DNA of 19,810 nt, from positions 1 through 19,810 of the forward strand of contig JALSLT010000034.1 in NCBI GenBank assembly GCA_026988135.1. The letters are read 5' to 3'. Positions 1 to 6,149 of the stretch are shown here, in pieces. The notes below the pieces were generated by a model. It was not told where the DNA came from and did no database searches. It saw only the letters and a list, made by a program, of their open reading frames with translations. The DNA is from Desulfurobacterium sp. Lineage in GTDB: Bacteria > Aquificota > Aquificia > Desulfurobacteriales > Desulfurobacteriaceae. The position numbers and the translations under genes are program-made. Every line of letters starts with the position of its first letter. Within the stretch, counting starts at the first letter, position 1.

Positions 1-485
1 TTGCTTTTCACTCTTTATCCAAAAGAAGTGGTATGACCGGATATAGGAGTGGATTTATCGCTGGAGATCAGAAGTTGATTAGGCAGTATCTTCGTTTTCG
101 TTCCTCTTTCGGTGTTGGTTCTCCTGATTTTGTTCAGATTGGAGCAAGAGAAGCATGGAAAGACGAAAATCATGTTTTTGAAAGAAGGAGAATTTTCAGA
201 GAAAAAAAAGAGATATTTGAAAACTTCTTTAAGGAAGAGGGAATTGAATTCCTTGATGTAAAGGCATCTTTCTATTTCTGGGTTAAGACTCCGGAATTTA
301 TTTCATCCAAAGATTATGCTCTTCATCTGCTAAAATATGGGATAGTCGTTTCTCCGGGTGAGTTTTTCGGAGCCGGAGGTGAAGGTTTCTTCAGGATAGC
401 CCTTGTTCCTTCTGTAAATGAGTGTAAAGAAGCGGTTAAATCTTGGAGAAAAGCAAACAGAGAATTAACAAGGAGAAAAAATTGA
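1..485 (+). CDS. PLP-dependent class I/II aminotransferase, C-terminal part (5' end outside window)
   Basis: The frame is open from base 3, so the gene begins upstream; 160 residues are visible. The first residues read HSLSKRSGMTGYRSGF, the pyridoxal-phosphate site of fold-type I aminotransferases. The Lys at bases 21-23 is the Schiff-base lysine and the following Arg binds the cofactor phosphate. Near the C-terminus, FFRIALVPS holds the conserved Arg that binds the substrate alpha-carboxylate. The SLSKRS.M.GYRSGF wording resembles succinyldiaminopimelate or LL-diaminopimelate aminotransferases of lysine and peptidoglycan synthesis, so DapC is my preferred reading. Aspartate or alanine aminotransferase cannot be excluded without the N-terminal half. 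The stop (483-485) overlaps the TTG start of the ExbD gene, which points to one transcript with translational coupling. Family assignment is firm, substrate is not. Confidence 0.85.
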   Translation, partial: AFHSLSKRSGMTGYRSGFIAGDQKLIRQYLRFRSSFGVGSPDFVQIGAREAWKDENHVFERRRIFREKKEIFENFFKEEGIEFLDVKASFYFWVKTPEFISSKDYALHLLKYGIVVSPGEFFGAGGEGFFRIALVPSVNECKEAVKSWRKANRELTRRKN

Positions 486-880
486 ATCTCAGAACTTCGA
501 AAAGGAAACCGATAGCACAAATAATTCTTTCTCCTATACTTGATCTTACCCTGATGCTTGTTATTTTTCTTGCTGTAACTACCGAGTTTATGTCCGGAGG
601 GGAGGTTAGAATAAAAGTTCCTAAAGGAGGAGCTTCTGTCTCTTATGAAAAAGTAAAAACGGTGAATAAAATATTGATAGATAAATGGGGAAAGATATTT
701 TTTAAGGGGAAAACTTATAACGATATAAAATCTGTTCTGCCTCTTCTTAACAAGGGAGATAGGATATACATCCGTGCTGATAAAGAAGCTCCATATATGT
801 ACGTTTTCACTGTTATCGACGGTTTAAGAAAAGGTGGTTTTTCATCCGTATCTCTTGTTGGGGAGAGGGTTTCAAAATGA
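482..880 (+). CDS. ExbD/TolR family energy-transducing membrane protein
   Basis: A 132-residue protein with a short basic N-terminus, one membrane span (about residues 11-32) and a periplasmic domain, the ExbD/TolR layout. The span begins SPILDLTLMLVIF, and Asp21 matches the membrane Asp that ExbD and TolR use for proton coupling with ExbB/TolQ. The C-terminal part (YIRADKEAPY, then GGFSSVSLVGE) follows the family's periplasmic fold. I chose TTG at 482 because AAGGAGA lies 6 nt upstream; an in-frame TTG at 443 has no such site and would only add a basic stretch read through the upstream gene. The start overlaps the aminotransferase stop (TTGA) and the stop overlaps the next start (ATGA). No ExbB/TolQ partner is visible, so it may lie upstream of the window. 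ExbD and TolR cannot be told apart here. Confidence 0.87.
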   Translation: MNLRTSKRKPIAQIILSPILDLTLMLVIFLAVTTEFMSGGEVRIKVPKGGASVSYEKVKTVNKILIDKWGKIFFKGKTYNDIKSVLPLLNKGDRIYIRADKEAPYMYVFTVIDGLRKGGFSSVSLVGERVSK

Positions 881-1365
881 AAGATTTAATAGTAGTTTCC
901 TATTCTCCAAAAGATACGGAGATTATAGGAAAGGCTATAGGGAAAGTTGCTCCATCCGGTTCTGTCGTTTTACTTGAAGGGGAGCTTGGTTGTGGAAAAA
1001 CCTGTATGACAAGAGGTATAGTTTCGGCACGTGGAATTAACGGAGAAGAGGTTTCGAGTCCTTCTTTTACTATTGTTCAGGAGTATGGGGACGTAGTTCA
1101 TATTGATCTATATCGGTTGTCTTCACAGGATGATGTTGTATCAATCGGTATTGAGGATTATCTGTATGATGGCAGTGTTATAAAGGTTATCGAATGGCCG
1201 GAGGTTTTGTCAGAAAGTTTTGATCTGTTTCCATTTTCAGTAATTCGTGTTATTTGTAGTTTTGATGGTGATAAAAGGATTTTTAAAATTTATGCAGGTG
1301 AAAATTTACTCTTTTTAATAGAAGAAAATCTTTTGAGCGGAGGAGTTGATGTCCAGAATAGTTGA
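877..1365 (+). CDS. tsaE: tRNA threonylcarbamoyladenosine biosynthesis ATPase TsaE
   Basis: A 162-residue cytoplasmic P-loop protein of the TsaE (YjeE) family, which works with TsaB and TsaD to put the threonylcarbamoyl group on A37 of tRNAs reading ANN codons. The Walker A motif GELGCGKT is at residues 35-42. The family block SPSFTIVQEY follows, then HIDLYRL and VIEWPEVL, all typical of TsaE. The length is normal. The ATG overlaps the ExbD stop by 4 bp (ATGA), with GGGAGAGGG just upstream. The 3' end overlaps the enolase start by 17 bp, so enolase translation is probably coupled to it. The other Tsa genes are not in the window. The ExbD-TsaE-enolase order has no obvious functional logic and looks like operon packing. 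Confidence 0.93.
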   Translation: MKDLIVVSYSPKDTEIIGKAIGKVAPSGSVVLLEGELGCGKTCMTRGIVSARGINGEEVSSPSFTIVQEYGDVVHIDLYRLSSQDDVVSIGIEDYLYDGSVIKVIEWPEVLSESFDLFPFSVIRVICSFDGDKRIFKIYAGENLLFLIEENLLSGGVDVQNS

Positions 1366-2632
1366 TGTAAAAGCAATAGAAATTCTTGATTCAAGGGGGA
1401 ATCCTACGGTGGAAGTAGAGGTTGCTCTTGAGTCCGGTATTATTGGAAGGGCTGCCGTTCCTAGTGGTGCTTCTACTGGTGAGAGAGAAGCTATTGAACT
1501 TAGGGATAAAGATCCCAAGCGTTATCTTGGAAAGGGTGTTTTAAAAGCCGTAAAAAATGTTAATGAGGAGATAGCTCCTGCTCTTATAGGTCTTGAATCG
1601 GTTGATCAGACAAATATCGATAGACTTATGATAGAGCTTGATGGGACGGACAATAAAAGTCGCTTCGGAGCCAATGCTATTTTAGGTGTGTCTATGGCTG
1701 TATGTAGGGCTTCTGCTTTTGAGCTCGAACTTCCCCTCTTTAAATATATAGGTGGTGTTAATGCGAAAGAGCTTCCTGTTCCGATGATGAATATACTTAA
1801 CGGGGGAGCTCATGCAGATAATAATGTCGATATTCAAGAATTTATGATAATGCCGGTTGGAGGAGAAAGCTTTTCCGAAGCTTTTAGAATGGGAGTGGAA
1901 GTCTATCATACTTTGAAGAAAGTTTTGAAAAGTATGGGACATTCGACCAATGTCGGAGATGAGGGAGGTTTTGCGCCAAATCTTTCTTCAAATGAGGAAG
2001 CGATTCAGGTAATAATGAAAGCGATAGAGGATGCCGGGTATGTTGCCGGAGAGGATGTGATGCTTGCCCTTGATGTGGCTTCATCCGAGTTTTACAAAGG
2101 TGAGGGTGTTTATGAGCTTGAAGGAGAGGGTAAAATTTTTGATAGACGAGGTTTGATAGATTTTTATAAATCTCTTGTTGAAAAGTATCCAATTATAAGT
2201 ATTGAAGATGCTATGTCGGAGAATGATTATGAGGGATGGAAACTTTTGACTGCTTCTCTCGGTAGTAGGGTTCAGCTTGTTGGAGATGATGTATTTGTTA
2301 CAAATACGGAGCTTCTTTCTCTTGGTATAAAGGACGGATTTGCAAATTCAATTTTGATAAAACTTAATCAGATAGGGACGGTTACTGAGACTCTGGATGC
2401 TATAGAGATGGCAAGAAGAGCAAATTATACAACCGTTATATCTCACCGTTCCGGAGAGACCGAAGATTCTTTCATCGCAGATCTTGCAGTTGCGGTGAAT
2501 GCCGGTCAGATAAAGACAGGAGCGCCAGCTAGAAGTGAAAGAAATGCAAAGTATAATCAGGTTTTACGAATAGAAGACGTTCTTGACGGAAATGCGGTAT
2601 TTAAAGGGATAGATGTGTTTTATAATCTCTAA
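1349..2632 (+). CDS. eno: Enolase (phosphopyruvate hydratase)
   Basis: Converts 2-phosphoglycerate to phosphoenolpyruvate in glycolysis and gluconeogenesis; cytoplasmic. At 427 residues it has normal bacterial length and every diagnostic motif: the mobile loop PSGASTGEREA (38-48), GDEGGF with catalytic Glu205, Mg ligands Asp242 (LALDVA), Glu286 (SIEDA) and Asp313 (VGDDVF), catalytic Lys338 (LIKLN) and the SHRSGE loop (365-370). I start at ATG 1349, with GGAGG 5 nt upstream and the usual N-terminus MSRIVDVKAIEILDSRGNPT; a TTG one codon earlier is less likely. The start lies inside the end of tsaE. The gene ends the + strand run and is followed within 12 bp by a strong terminator. No inactivating change is seen. 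Confidence 0.98.
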   Translation: MSRIVDVKAIEILDSRGNPTVEVEVALESGIIGRAAVPSGASTGEREAIELRDKDPKRYLGKGVLKAVKNVNEEIAPALIGLESVDQTNIDRLMIELDGTDNKSRFGANAILGVSMAVCRASAFELELPLFKYIGGVNAKELPVPMMNILNGGAHADNNVDIQEFMIMPVGGESFSEAFRMGVEVYHTLKKVLKSMGHSTNVGDEGGFAPNLSSNEEAIQVIMKAIEDAGYVAGEDVMLALDVASSEFYKGEGVYELEGEGKIFDRRGLIDFYKSLVEKYPIISIEDAMSENDYEGWKLLTASLGSRVQLVGDDVFVTNTELLSLGIKDGFANSILIKLNQIGTVTETLDAIEMARRANYTTVISHRSGETEDSFIADLAVAVNAGQIKTGAPARSERNAKYNQVLRIEDVLDGNAVFKGIDVFYNL

Positions 2633-2643
2633 TTTTTGAAAAT

Positions 2644-2675
2644 GGCGGGATTATCTTCCCGCCTTTCTTTTTTTT
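2644..2675 (+). terminator. Rho-independent terminator after eno
   Basis: A 7-bp GC-rich stem, GGCGGGA (2644-2650) paired with TCCCGCC (2657-2663), with a 6-nt loop, is followed by a T-run broken by one C (2664-2675). It starts 12 bp after the eno stop. On the other strand the 53-codon small ORF ends inside the hairpin, its TAA being the complement of 2651-2653 in the loop. On that strand the hairpin is followed only by ATTTTC, so termination there would be weaker. Confidence 0.9.
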
Positions 2676-2812
2676 AGAAATTTTTCTCCTGCTTTTGCGG
2701 CCATTTTTATGGTTTTTTTGTTTTTTCGGTAAAAAATCATCAGGTCTCTTACCAGGAGAAGAACAGAGAAAATCTGTACCGCTCTTTTTACACCCAATCT
2801 CTTTTTACTCAT
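2651..2812 (-). CDS. Small basic protein with one hydrophobic stretch, coupled to sbcC
   Basis: A 53-codon ORF that I do not recognise. Its ATG (2812-2810) overlaps the last codons and stop of the SbcC/Rad50 gene by 8 bp, and AAGGTGG lies about 3 nt upstream, so translation would be coupled to sbcC. The product begins MSKKRLGVKRAVQIF, continues through a hydrophobic segment (about residues 11-21, with AVQIFSVLLLV) and ends in a strongly basic tail (RKNKK, then FLKKRKAGR). That pattern fits a membrane-anchored or nucleic-acid-associated small protein. The ORF stops inside the loop of the eno terminator. Evidence for coding is the good start context, the overlap and a sensible composition; chance cannot be excluded in such an A-rich stretch. 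Without it, bases 2676-2804 would hold nothing recognisable. Confidence 0.55.
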   Translation of the reverse strand: MSKKRLGVKRAVQIFSVLLLVRDLMIFYRKNKKTIKMAAKAGEKFLKKRKAGR

Positions 2813-5549
2813 AACCACCTTCTATAAAATTTATTTTTGAAGTTTTTGCTGTTTTTTCAACTTTGATAATTTTATCACCTGCGATTTCAAGTTCGTTATC
2901 GTGGGTAACAATAATCATCTGGGGAATTTTTCCCTTCAGTTTCATGAGTATGTTTGCCAACTCTTTTTTTCTCTCTTCATCAAGGTGAATTGTCGGTTCA
3001 TCAAGTATTAAAAGTTCAAATGCTGACATGAATTTTCTCGCAAGGGCAAATCGTAGGGCGAGTGCAAAGGCAACTTTCTGACCTCCGGACAACTGTTCCA
3101 GAGTGATATTTCCTTTGTTTGCCATTCCGAACTTTATAGTAAGATCTTCTTCTATTACTATTTCTTGAAATTCAAAATTGAATTCTTCAAACAGGTCTCT
3201 GCATATTCGTGAAATTTCCGGCAAAAGTTGTTCTCTTAACTTGATGATGAATCCCGTTGAAGGGTTAAATCCTTCTGATATTTCTTTTACTATATCGTGG
3301 GCGTTTTTAAGGGTTTTCACTTTTTCCATTATTTGTTCAATTTCTTCTATTTCAGTTTTTATCTCTTTTAGATGTTTTTCTCTTTCATTGATTTCACCAA
3401 GTTTTTTGTTAAGATTTTCTTTCAGGTCTTCTGTTTTTTTCTCTATGTCGTTAAGATTTCTTTTTGCGGTTTCGTGATGTTTGCCGTCGTAGTCTATCTT
3501 TTCTATCTCTTTTTCAATAAGTTCTATCTTTTCCCTTAGTTGTTCTACTGTTTGTTTAAGATTTTCTATCTCCTTTTCAACTTTGGGCTTTCTCTCCATT
3601 TCTGTTTCAACTTTTGCAATTCGTCTATCTATGTTATCAAGCTTCTCTATTTCGTCTTCAAGTTCACTGAGTTTGGAAATTTTTATGCCGTGTTGGTTTT
3701 TTATTTCCTTTATTTCCCGGTGAAGTTCTTTTATCTTTTTCTCAAGTTTTTCTTTTTTTCGTAAAATCGCTTCTTTATCTATTTTACTAATGGAGGTTTT
3801 TTCTTTGGTAATTTCACCTTTTAGTTTTTCAATTTGATTCTTTAATGTGGCTGTTTCAGCAGTAAGGCTGAGTTTTTTTTCTTTTAACTGCTCATATCTC
3901 TTTTTTAAATTTTCCAGTATTTCTTTTGAAAACGATAGATTCTCTATCTCCTGTTTTGATTTATCAATAGTTTTTCTTTCTGTCTTTATCTCTTCTTTAA
4001 GTTGTTGAAGTCTTTTTTTCGAGAAAAGAAATAACTCTATCTGTTTCTCCAGGTTGTTCAGCTCATTTTCTCTTTGTTTTATGTTTTCTTTTAGTTGAGA
4101 AGGTATGTTTTTGTTTTGATTTAAGAAATCTTCCGATTCTTTTAGAAGAGTTGTTCTTTTTTCTATGGAGAGAGTAGCTCTACATGTTGGACATGTTGCT
4201 GAGTTTGAAGATTTAAGCTTATTGATTCTTTCTTCGTGTTCTTTCAATTTTTCATCAATTTTTAAAAGATTTTCCTTGGAATTTTGAATTTCTGTTTTTA
4301 ACTGTTCTTTCTTTTTTTTAAGAAGTTCTATGTTTCCAACTTCTATTTTTTCCATCTCTTTTTTCAGTTTTTCAATTCTTTTTTCATGGAGAGAAAGTTT
4401 TTGGATAAGTGCTCTTTCATTTTTTTCTTTTTCCAGAAGTTCTTTTAACGATATTTCAAGGAAGTGAATGTTTTCTTTTTTTCCGTGTTCTATCTTTTTT
4501 AAAGTTAGCAGTTTTTCTTTTAGCGCTTTTTCCGTTTTTTCATTTTCTGTGATGAGTTTCCCGATGCGTTCTTTACATTTTTGAAATTCTGATAGTTTAC
4601 TCTCTGTGTTTTGGAGTTCAAGTTTTAGGTTTTTTAAGCTGTAAGCTTTTGTTTCTAACATTTTTAACGGTTTGAGTTTTTTTACGGTTTTTTTTAGTTT
4701 AGGTAGTTCTTCTTGGAGAGTTTTTAGTTTCTCTTTCTCTTTCTCTTTCTCTTTTAGTTGTGATGATGTATCCTTAAGTTGCTCGTTAAATATTCCTTTC
4801 TCCTTTCTAAGGGATTCCACTTTTACTTTTTTGTTTTCAAATGATAAAAGAAGGCTTCGGTTATTTTTTAGGAGGTTTTCTGTTTTTTTTAGTTCTCTTT
4901 TTTCCTCTTCTGTTTCTCTTTTAATTTCCTCAATTTCTCTTTTGAGGTTTTTTTCTTTCTGAAATAGTTTATCTCTCTGTTCTATATGATACTCGTACTT
5001 TTTTATTTCTGCTGATAATTTATTTAGGAAATTTCTTATCTTTTCATTTTTTTCTTTTATCTCTTGCAGACCAAAAAGTCTGTTTAAAATTCCTCTTCGC
5101 TCTTTCGGTGTTCCCTCAAGGAATGTAACAAGTTCTCCTTGTGGTACATAAACTGTGTTTTTAAAAGTTTCCGGATTTAAGCCTAAAGTTTCTTTTAGAT
5201 ATTCTTCGGAGACTTTGACACCTTTCGCGACGGTTTTGTTTTCTTTTTTGACTTCAACCTGTTGAGAGCCTTTCGGTGTAATTTTTCGGCTTATTAGATA
5301 TTTTATGTTGTTCAGCAGAAACTCAATTTCTACCTGGGCTGAGGTACTGTTTCTGTTGACGAGGTTTATCATATTTTTTTTACCGAAAACAATATCTTCG
5401 CCAAAAAGAGTAAAAAATATTCCCCTTAATATGCTTGTTTTTCCGGAGGCGTTTTCTCCTATAATTACATAAGAAGTATCTTCAAAAGGTAGTTTTGTTT
5501 CGGTATGGGAAAGAAAATTTTTAAGAGATAGATTCCTTAGTCTTAGCAT
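2805..5549 (-). CDS. sbcC: Rad50/SbcC-type SMC ATPase with zinc hook
   Basis: A 914-residue ABC/SMC ATPase that acts with an Mre11/SbcD nuclease in DNA double-strand-break processing and hairpin cleavage. Walker A GENASGKTS is at residues 31-39 and a Q-loop at VPQGEL. Two long Lys/Glu-rich coiled-coil arms flank the zinc hook CPTC (Cys453 and Cys456) at the exact middle. Signature LSGGQ (820-824), Walker B LLILDEP (Asp850, Glu851) and the switch His of VTHDN (His883) complete the head. The length is nearer archaeal Rad50 than the longer SbcC of many bacteria. ATG at 5549 has GGAG about 5 nt upstream. No sbcD/mre11 gene is adjacent, and a terminator hairpin sits only 23 bp before the start, so expression needs read-through from infC or an internal promoter. 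The 3' end overlaps a small ORF. Confidence 0.95.
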   Translation of the reverse strand: MLRLRNLSLKNFLSHTETKLPFEDTSYVIIGENASGKTSILRGIFFTLFGEDIVFGKKNMINLVNRNSTSAQVEIEFLLNNIKYLISRKITPKGSQQVEVKKENKTVAKGVKVSEEYLKETLGLNPETFKNTVYVPQGELVTFLEGTPKERRGILNRLFGLQEIKEKNEKIRNFLNKLSAEIKKYEYHIEQRDKLFQKEKNLKREIEEIKRETEEEKRELKKTENLLKNNRSLLLSFENKKVKVESLRKEKGIFNEQLKDTSSQLKEKEKEKEKLKTLQEELPKLKKTVKKLKPLKMLETKAYSLKNLKLELQNTESKLSEFQKCKERIGKLITENEKTEKALKEKLLTLKKIEHGKKENIHFLEISLKELLEKEKNERALIQKLSLHEKRIEKLKKEMEKIEVGNIELLKKKKEQLKTEIQNSKENLLKIDEKLKEHEERINKLKSSNSATCPTCRATLSIEKRTTLLKESEDFLNQNKNIPSQLKENIKQRENELNNLEKQIELFLFSKKRLQQLKEEIKTERKTIDKSKQEIENLSFSKEILENLKKRYEQLKEKKLSLTAETATLKNQIEKLKGEITKEKTSISKIDKEAILRKKEKLEKKIKELHREIKEIKNQHGIKISKLSELEDEIEKLDNIDRRIAKVETEMERKPKVEKEIENLKQTVEQLREKIELIEKEIEKIDYDGKHHETAKRNLNDIEKKTEDLKENLNKKLGEINEREKHLKEIKTEIEEIEQIMEKVKTLKNAHDIVKEISEGFNPSTGFIIKLREQLLPEISRICRDLFEEFNFEFQEIVIEEDLTIKFGMANKGNITLEQLSGGQKVAFALALRFALARKFMSAFELLILDEPTIHLDEERKKELANILMKLKGKIPQMIIVTHDNELEIAGDKIIKVEKTAKTSKINFIEGGYE
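4731..4754. repeat. CTCTTT hexanucleotide repeat, four copies, inside sbcC
   Basis: Four perfect tandem copies of CTCTTT (AAAGAG on the coding strand) encode alternating Lys-Glu in the first coiled-coil arm of the Rad50/SbcC protein. Loss or gain of one unit keeps the reading frame and changes the arm by two residues. Confidence 0.85.
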
Positions 5550-5572
5550 CTTTTCTCCGGATATTGAGATGG

Positions 5573-5597
5573 AAAAACGGCGGGTTTTATACCCGCC
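5573..5597 (-). terminator. Rho-independent terminator between infC and sbcC
   Basis: Read on the - strand: stem GGCGGGT (5597-5591), a 5-nt loop, ACCCGCC (5585-5579), one G, then five T (5577-5573). It begins 8 bp after the infC stop and ends 23 bp before the sbcC ATG. The T-run is short, so it may be partial and act as a step-down between the translation genes and sbcC. Confidence 0.8.
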
Positions 5598-5605
5598 TGA
5601 GCTGA

Positions 5606-6136
5606 TTACTTTTTCTTATCCTTTTTCGGGGCGAGAACCATAAACATATCTCTTCCTTCTTTCTTGGGTTTCCTCTCCATTTCGGCAATGTCTTCAACTG
5701 CTTTATATATTCTGTCAAGTTGTGCATAGCCCAGCTCAAGATGTGCTTGTTCTCTTCCTCTAAACATGATGACAACTTTGATTTTGTTACCTTTTTCAAG
5801 AAAGCGTCTTGTATGTTTTATTCTTACGTTTATGTCGTGCTCGTCTGTTCTTGGTCTAAGTTTTACCTCTTTTACTTCTATAATCTTCTGCTTTTTCTTT
5901 GCTTCTTGTGCTTTCTTCTGTTGTTGGTATTTGTATTTCCCGTAGTCCATTATTCTACATACGGGCGGTTTCGAGTTAGGTGCAACCTCCACAAGGTCAA
6001 GTCCGTGTTCTTTAGCAAGCTGTAACGCTTTAAGGGTTAGCATCGCTCCAAGCTTTTCGCCGTCCGGCCCGATTACAAAGACCTCTTTTACTCTGATAGC
6101 TTCGTTAACTCTAGTTTTTTCAACTTTCTTACTTAT
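5606..6136 (-). CDS. infC: Translation initiation factor IF-3, apparent ATA start codon
   Basis: IF-3 binds the 30S subunit, prevents premature 50S joining and rejects wrong start codons and initiator tRNAs. From the ATA at 6136-6134 the protein has 176 residues: an N-domain containing VNEAIRVKEVFVIGPDGEKL, then MLTLKALQLAKEHGLDLVEV, the linker block RIMDYGKYKYQQQKKAQEAK, and the C-domain with KLRPRTDEHDINVR and GNKIKVVIMFRGRE. This frame has no ATG, GTG or TTG between the Shine-Dalgarno site and ATG 6043, and a start at 6043 would remove about 31 conserved N-terminal residues. AAAGGAGG ends 5 nt before the ATA. In E. coli infC a rare AUU start makes expression respond to IF-3 level; ATA here suggests the same autoregulation. 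It lies 11 bp after thrS, the usual order. The rpmI-rplT genes that often follow are absent, replaced by a terminator. Confidence 0.93.
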   Translation of the reverse strand: MSKKVEKTRVNEAIRVKEVFVIGPDGEKLGAMLTLKALQLAKEHGLDLVEVAPNSKPPVCRIMDYGKYKYQQQKKAQEAKKKQKIIEVKEVKLRPRTDEHDINVRIKHTRRFLEKGNKIKVVIMFRGREQAHLELGYAQLDRIYKAVEDIAEMERKPKKEGRDMFMVLAPKKDKKK

Positions 6137-6141
6137 GACTT

Positions 6142-6149
6142 CCTCCTTT
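6142..6149 (-). promoter_or_regulatory. Shine-Dalgarno site that fixes the infC ATA start
   Basis: AAAGGAGG on the - strand ends 5 nt before the ATA at 6136-6134. It partly overlaps the thrS stop codon (6150-6148), so ribosomes ending thrS finish on it. No standard start codon lies at a suitable distance, which is why ATA is called. Confidence 0.75.

Noticed and set aside
443..481. Upstream TTG start for the ExbD-like gene
   Set aside because: No ribosome site precedes it, and the added residues are read through the aminotransferase end. TTG 482 has AAGGAGA at ideal spacing.
4731..4754. CRISPR or minisatellite array in sbcC
   Set aside because: The unit is 6 bp without spacers and encodes a coiled-coil Lys-Glu run; it is a simple coding repeat.
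5720..6025. 101-codon + strand ORF antisense to infC
   Set aside because: Phe/Leu/Ser/Cys-rich shadow of the Lys/Glu-rich infC coding strand, with no ribosome site.
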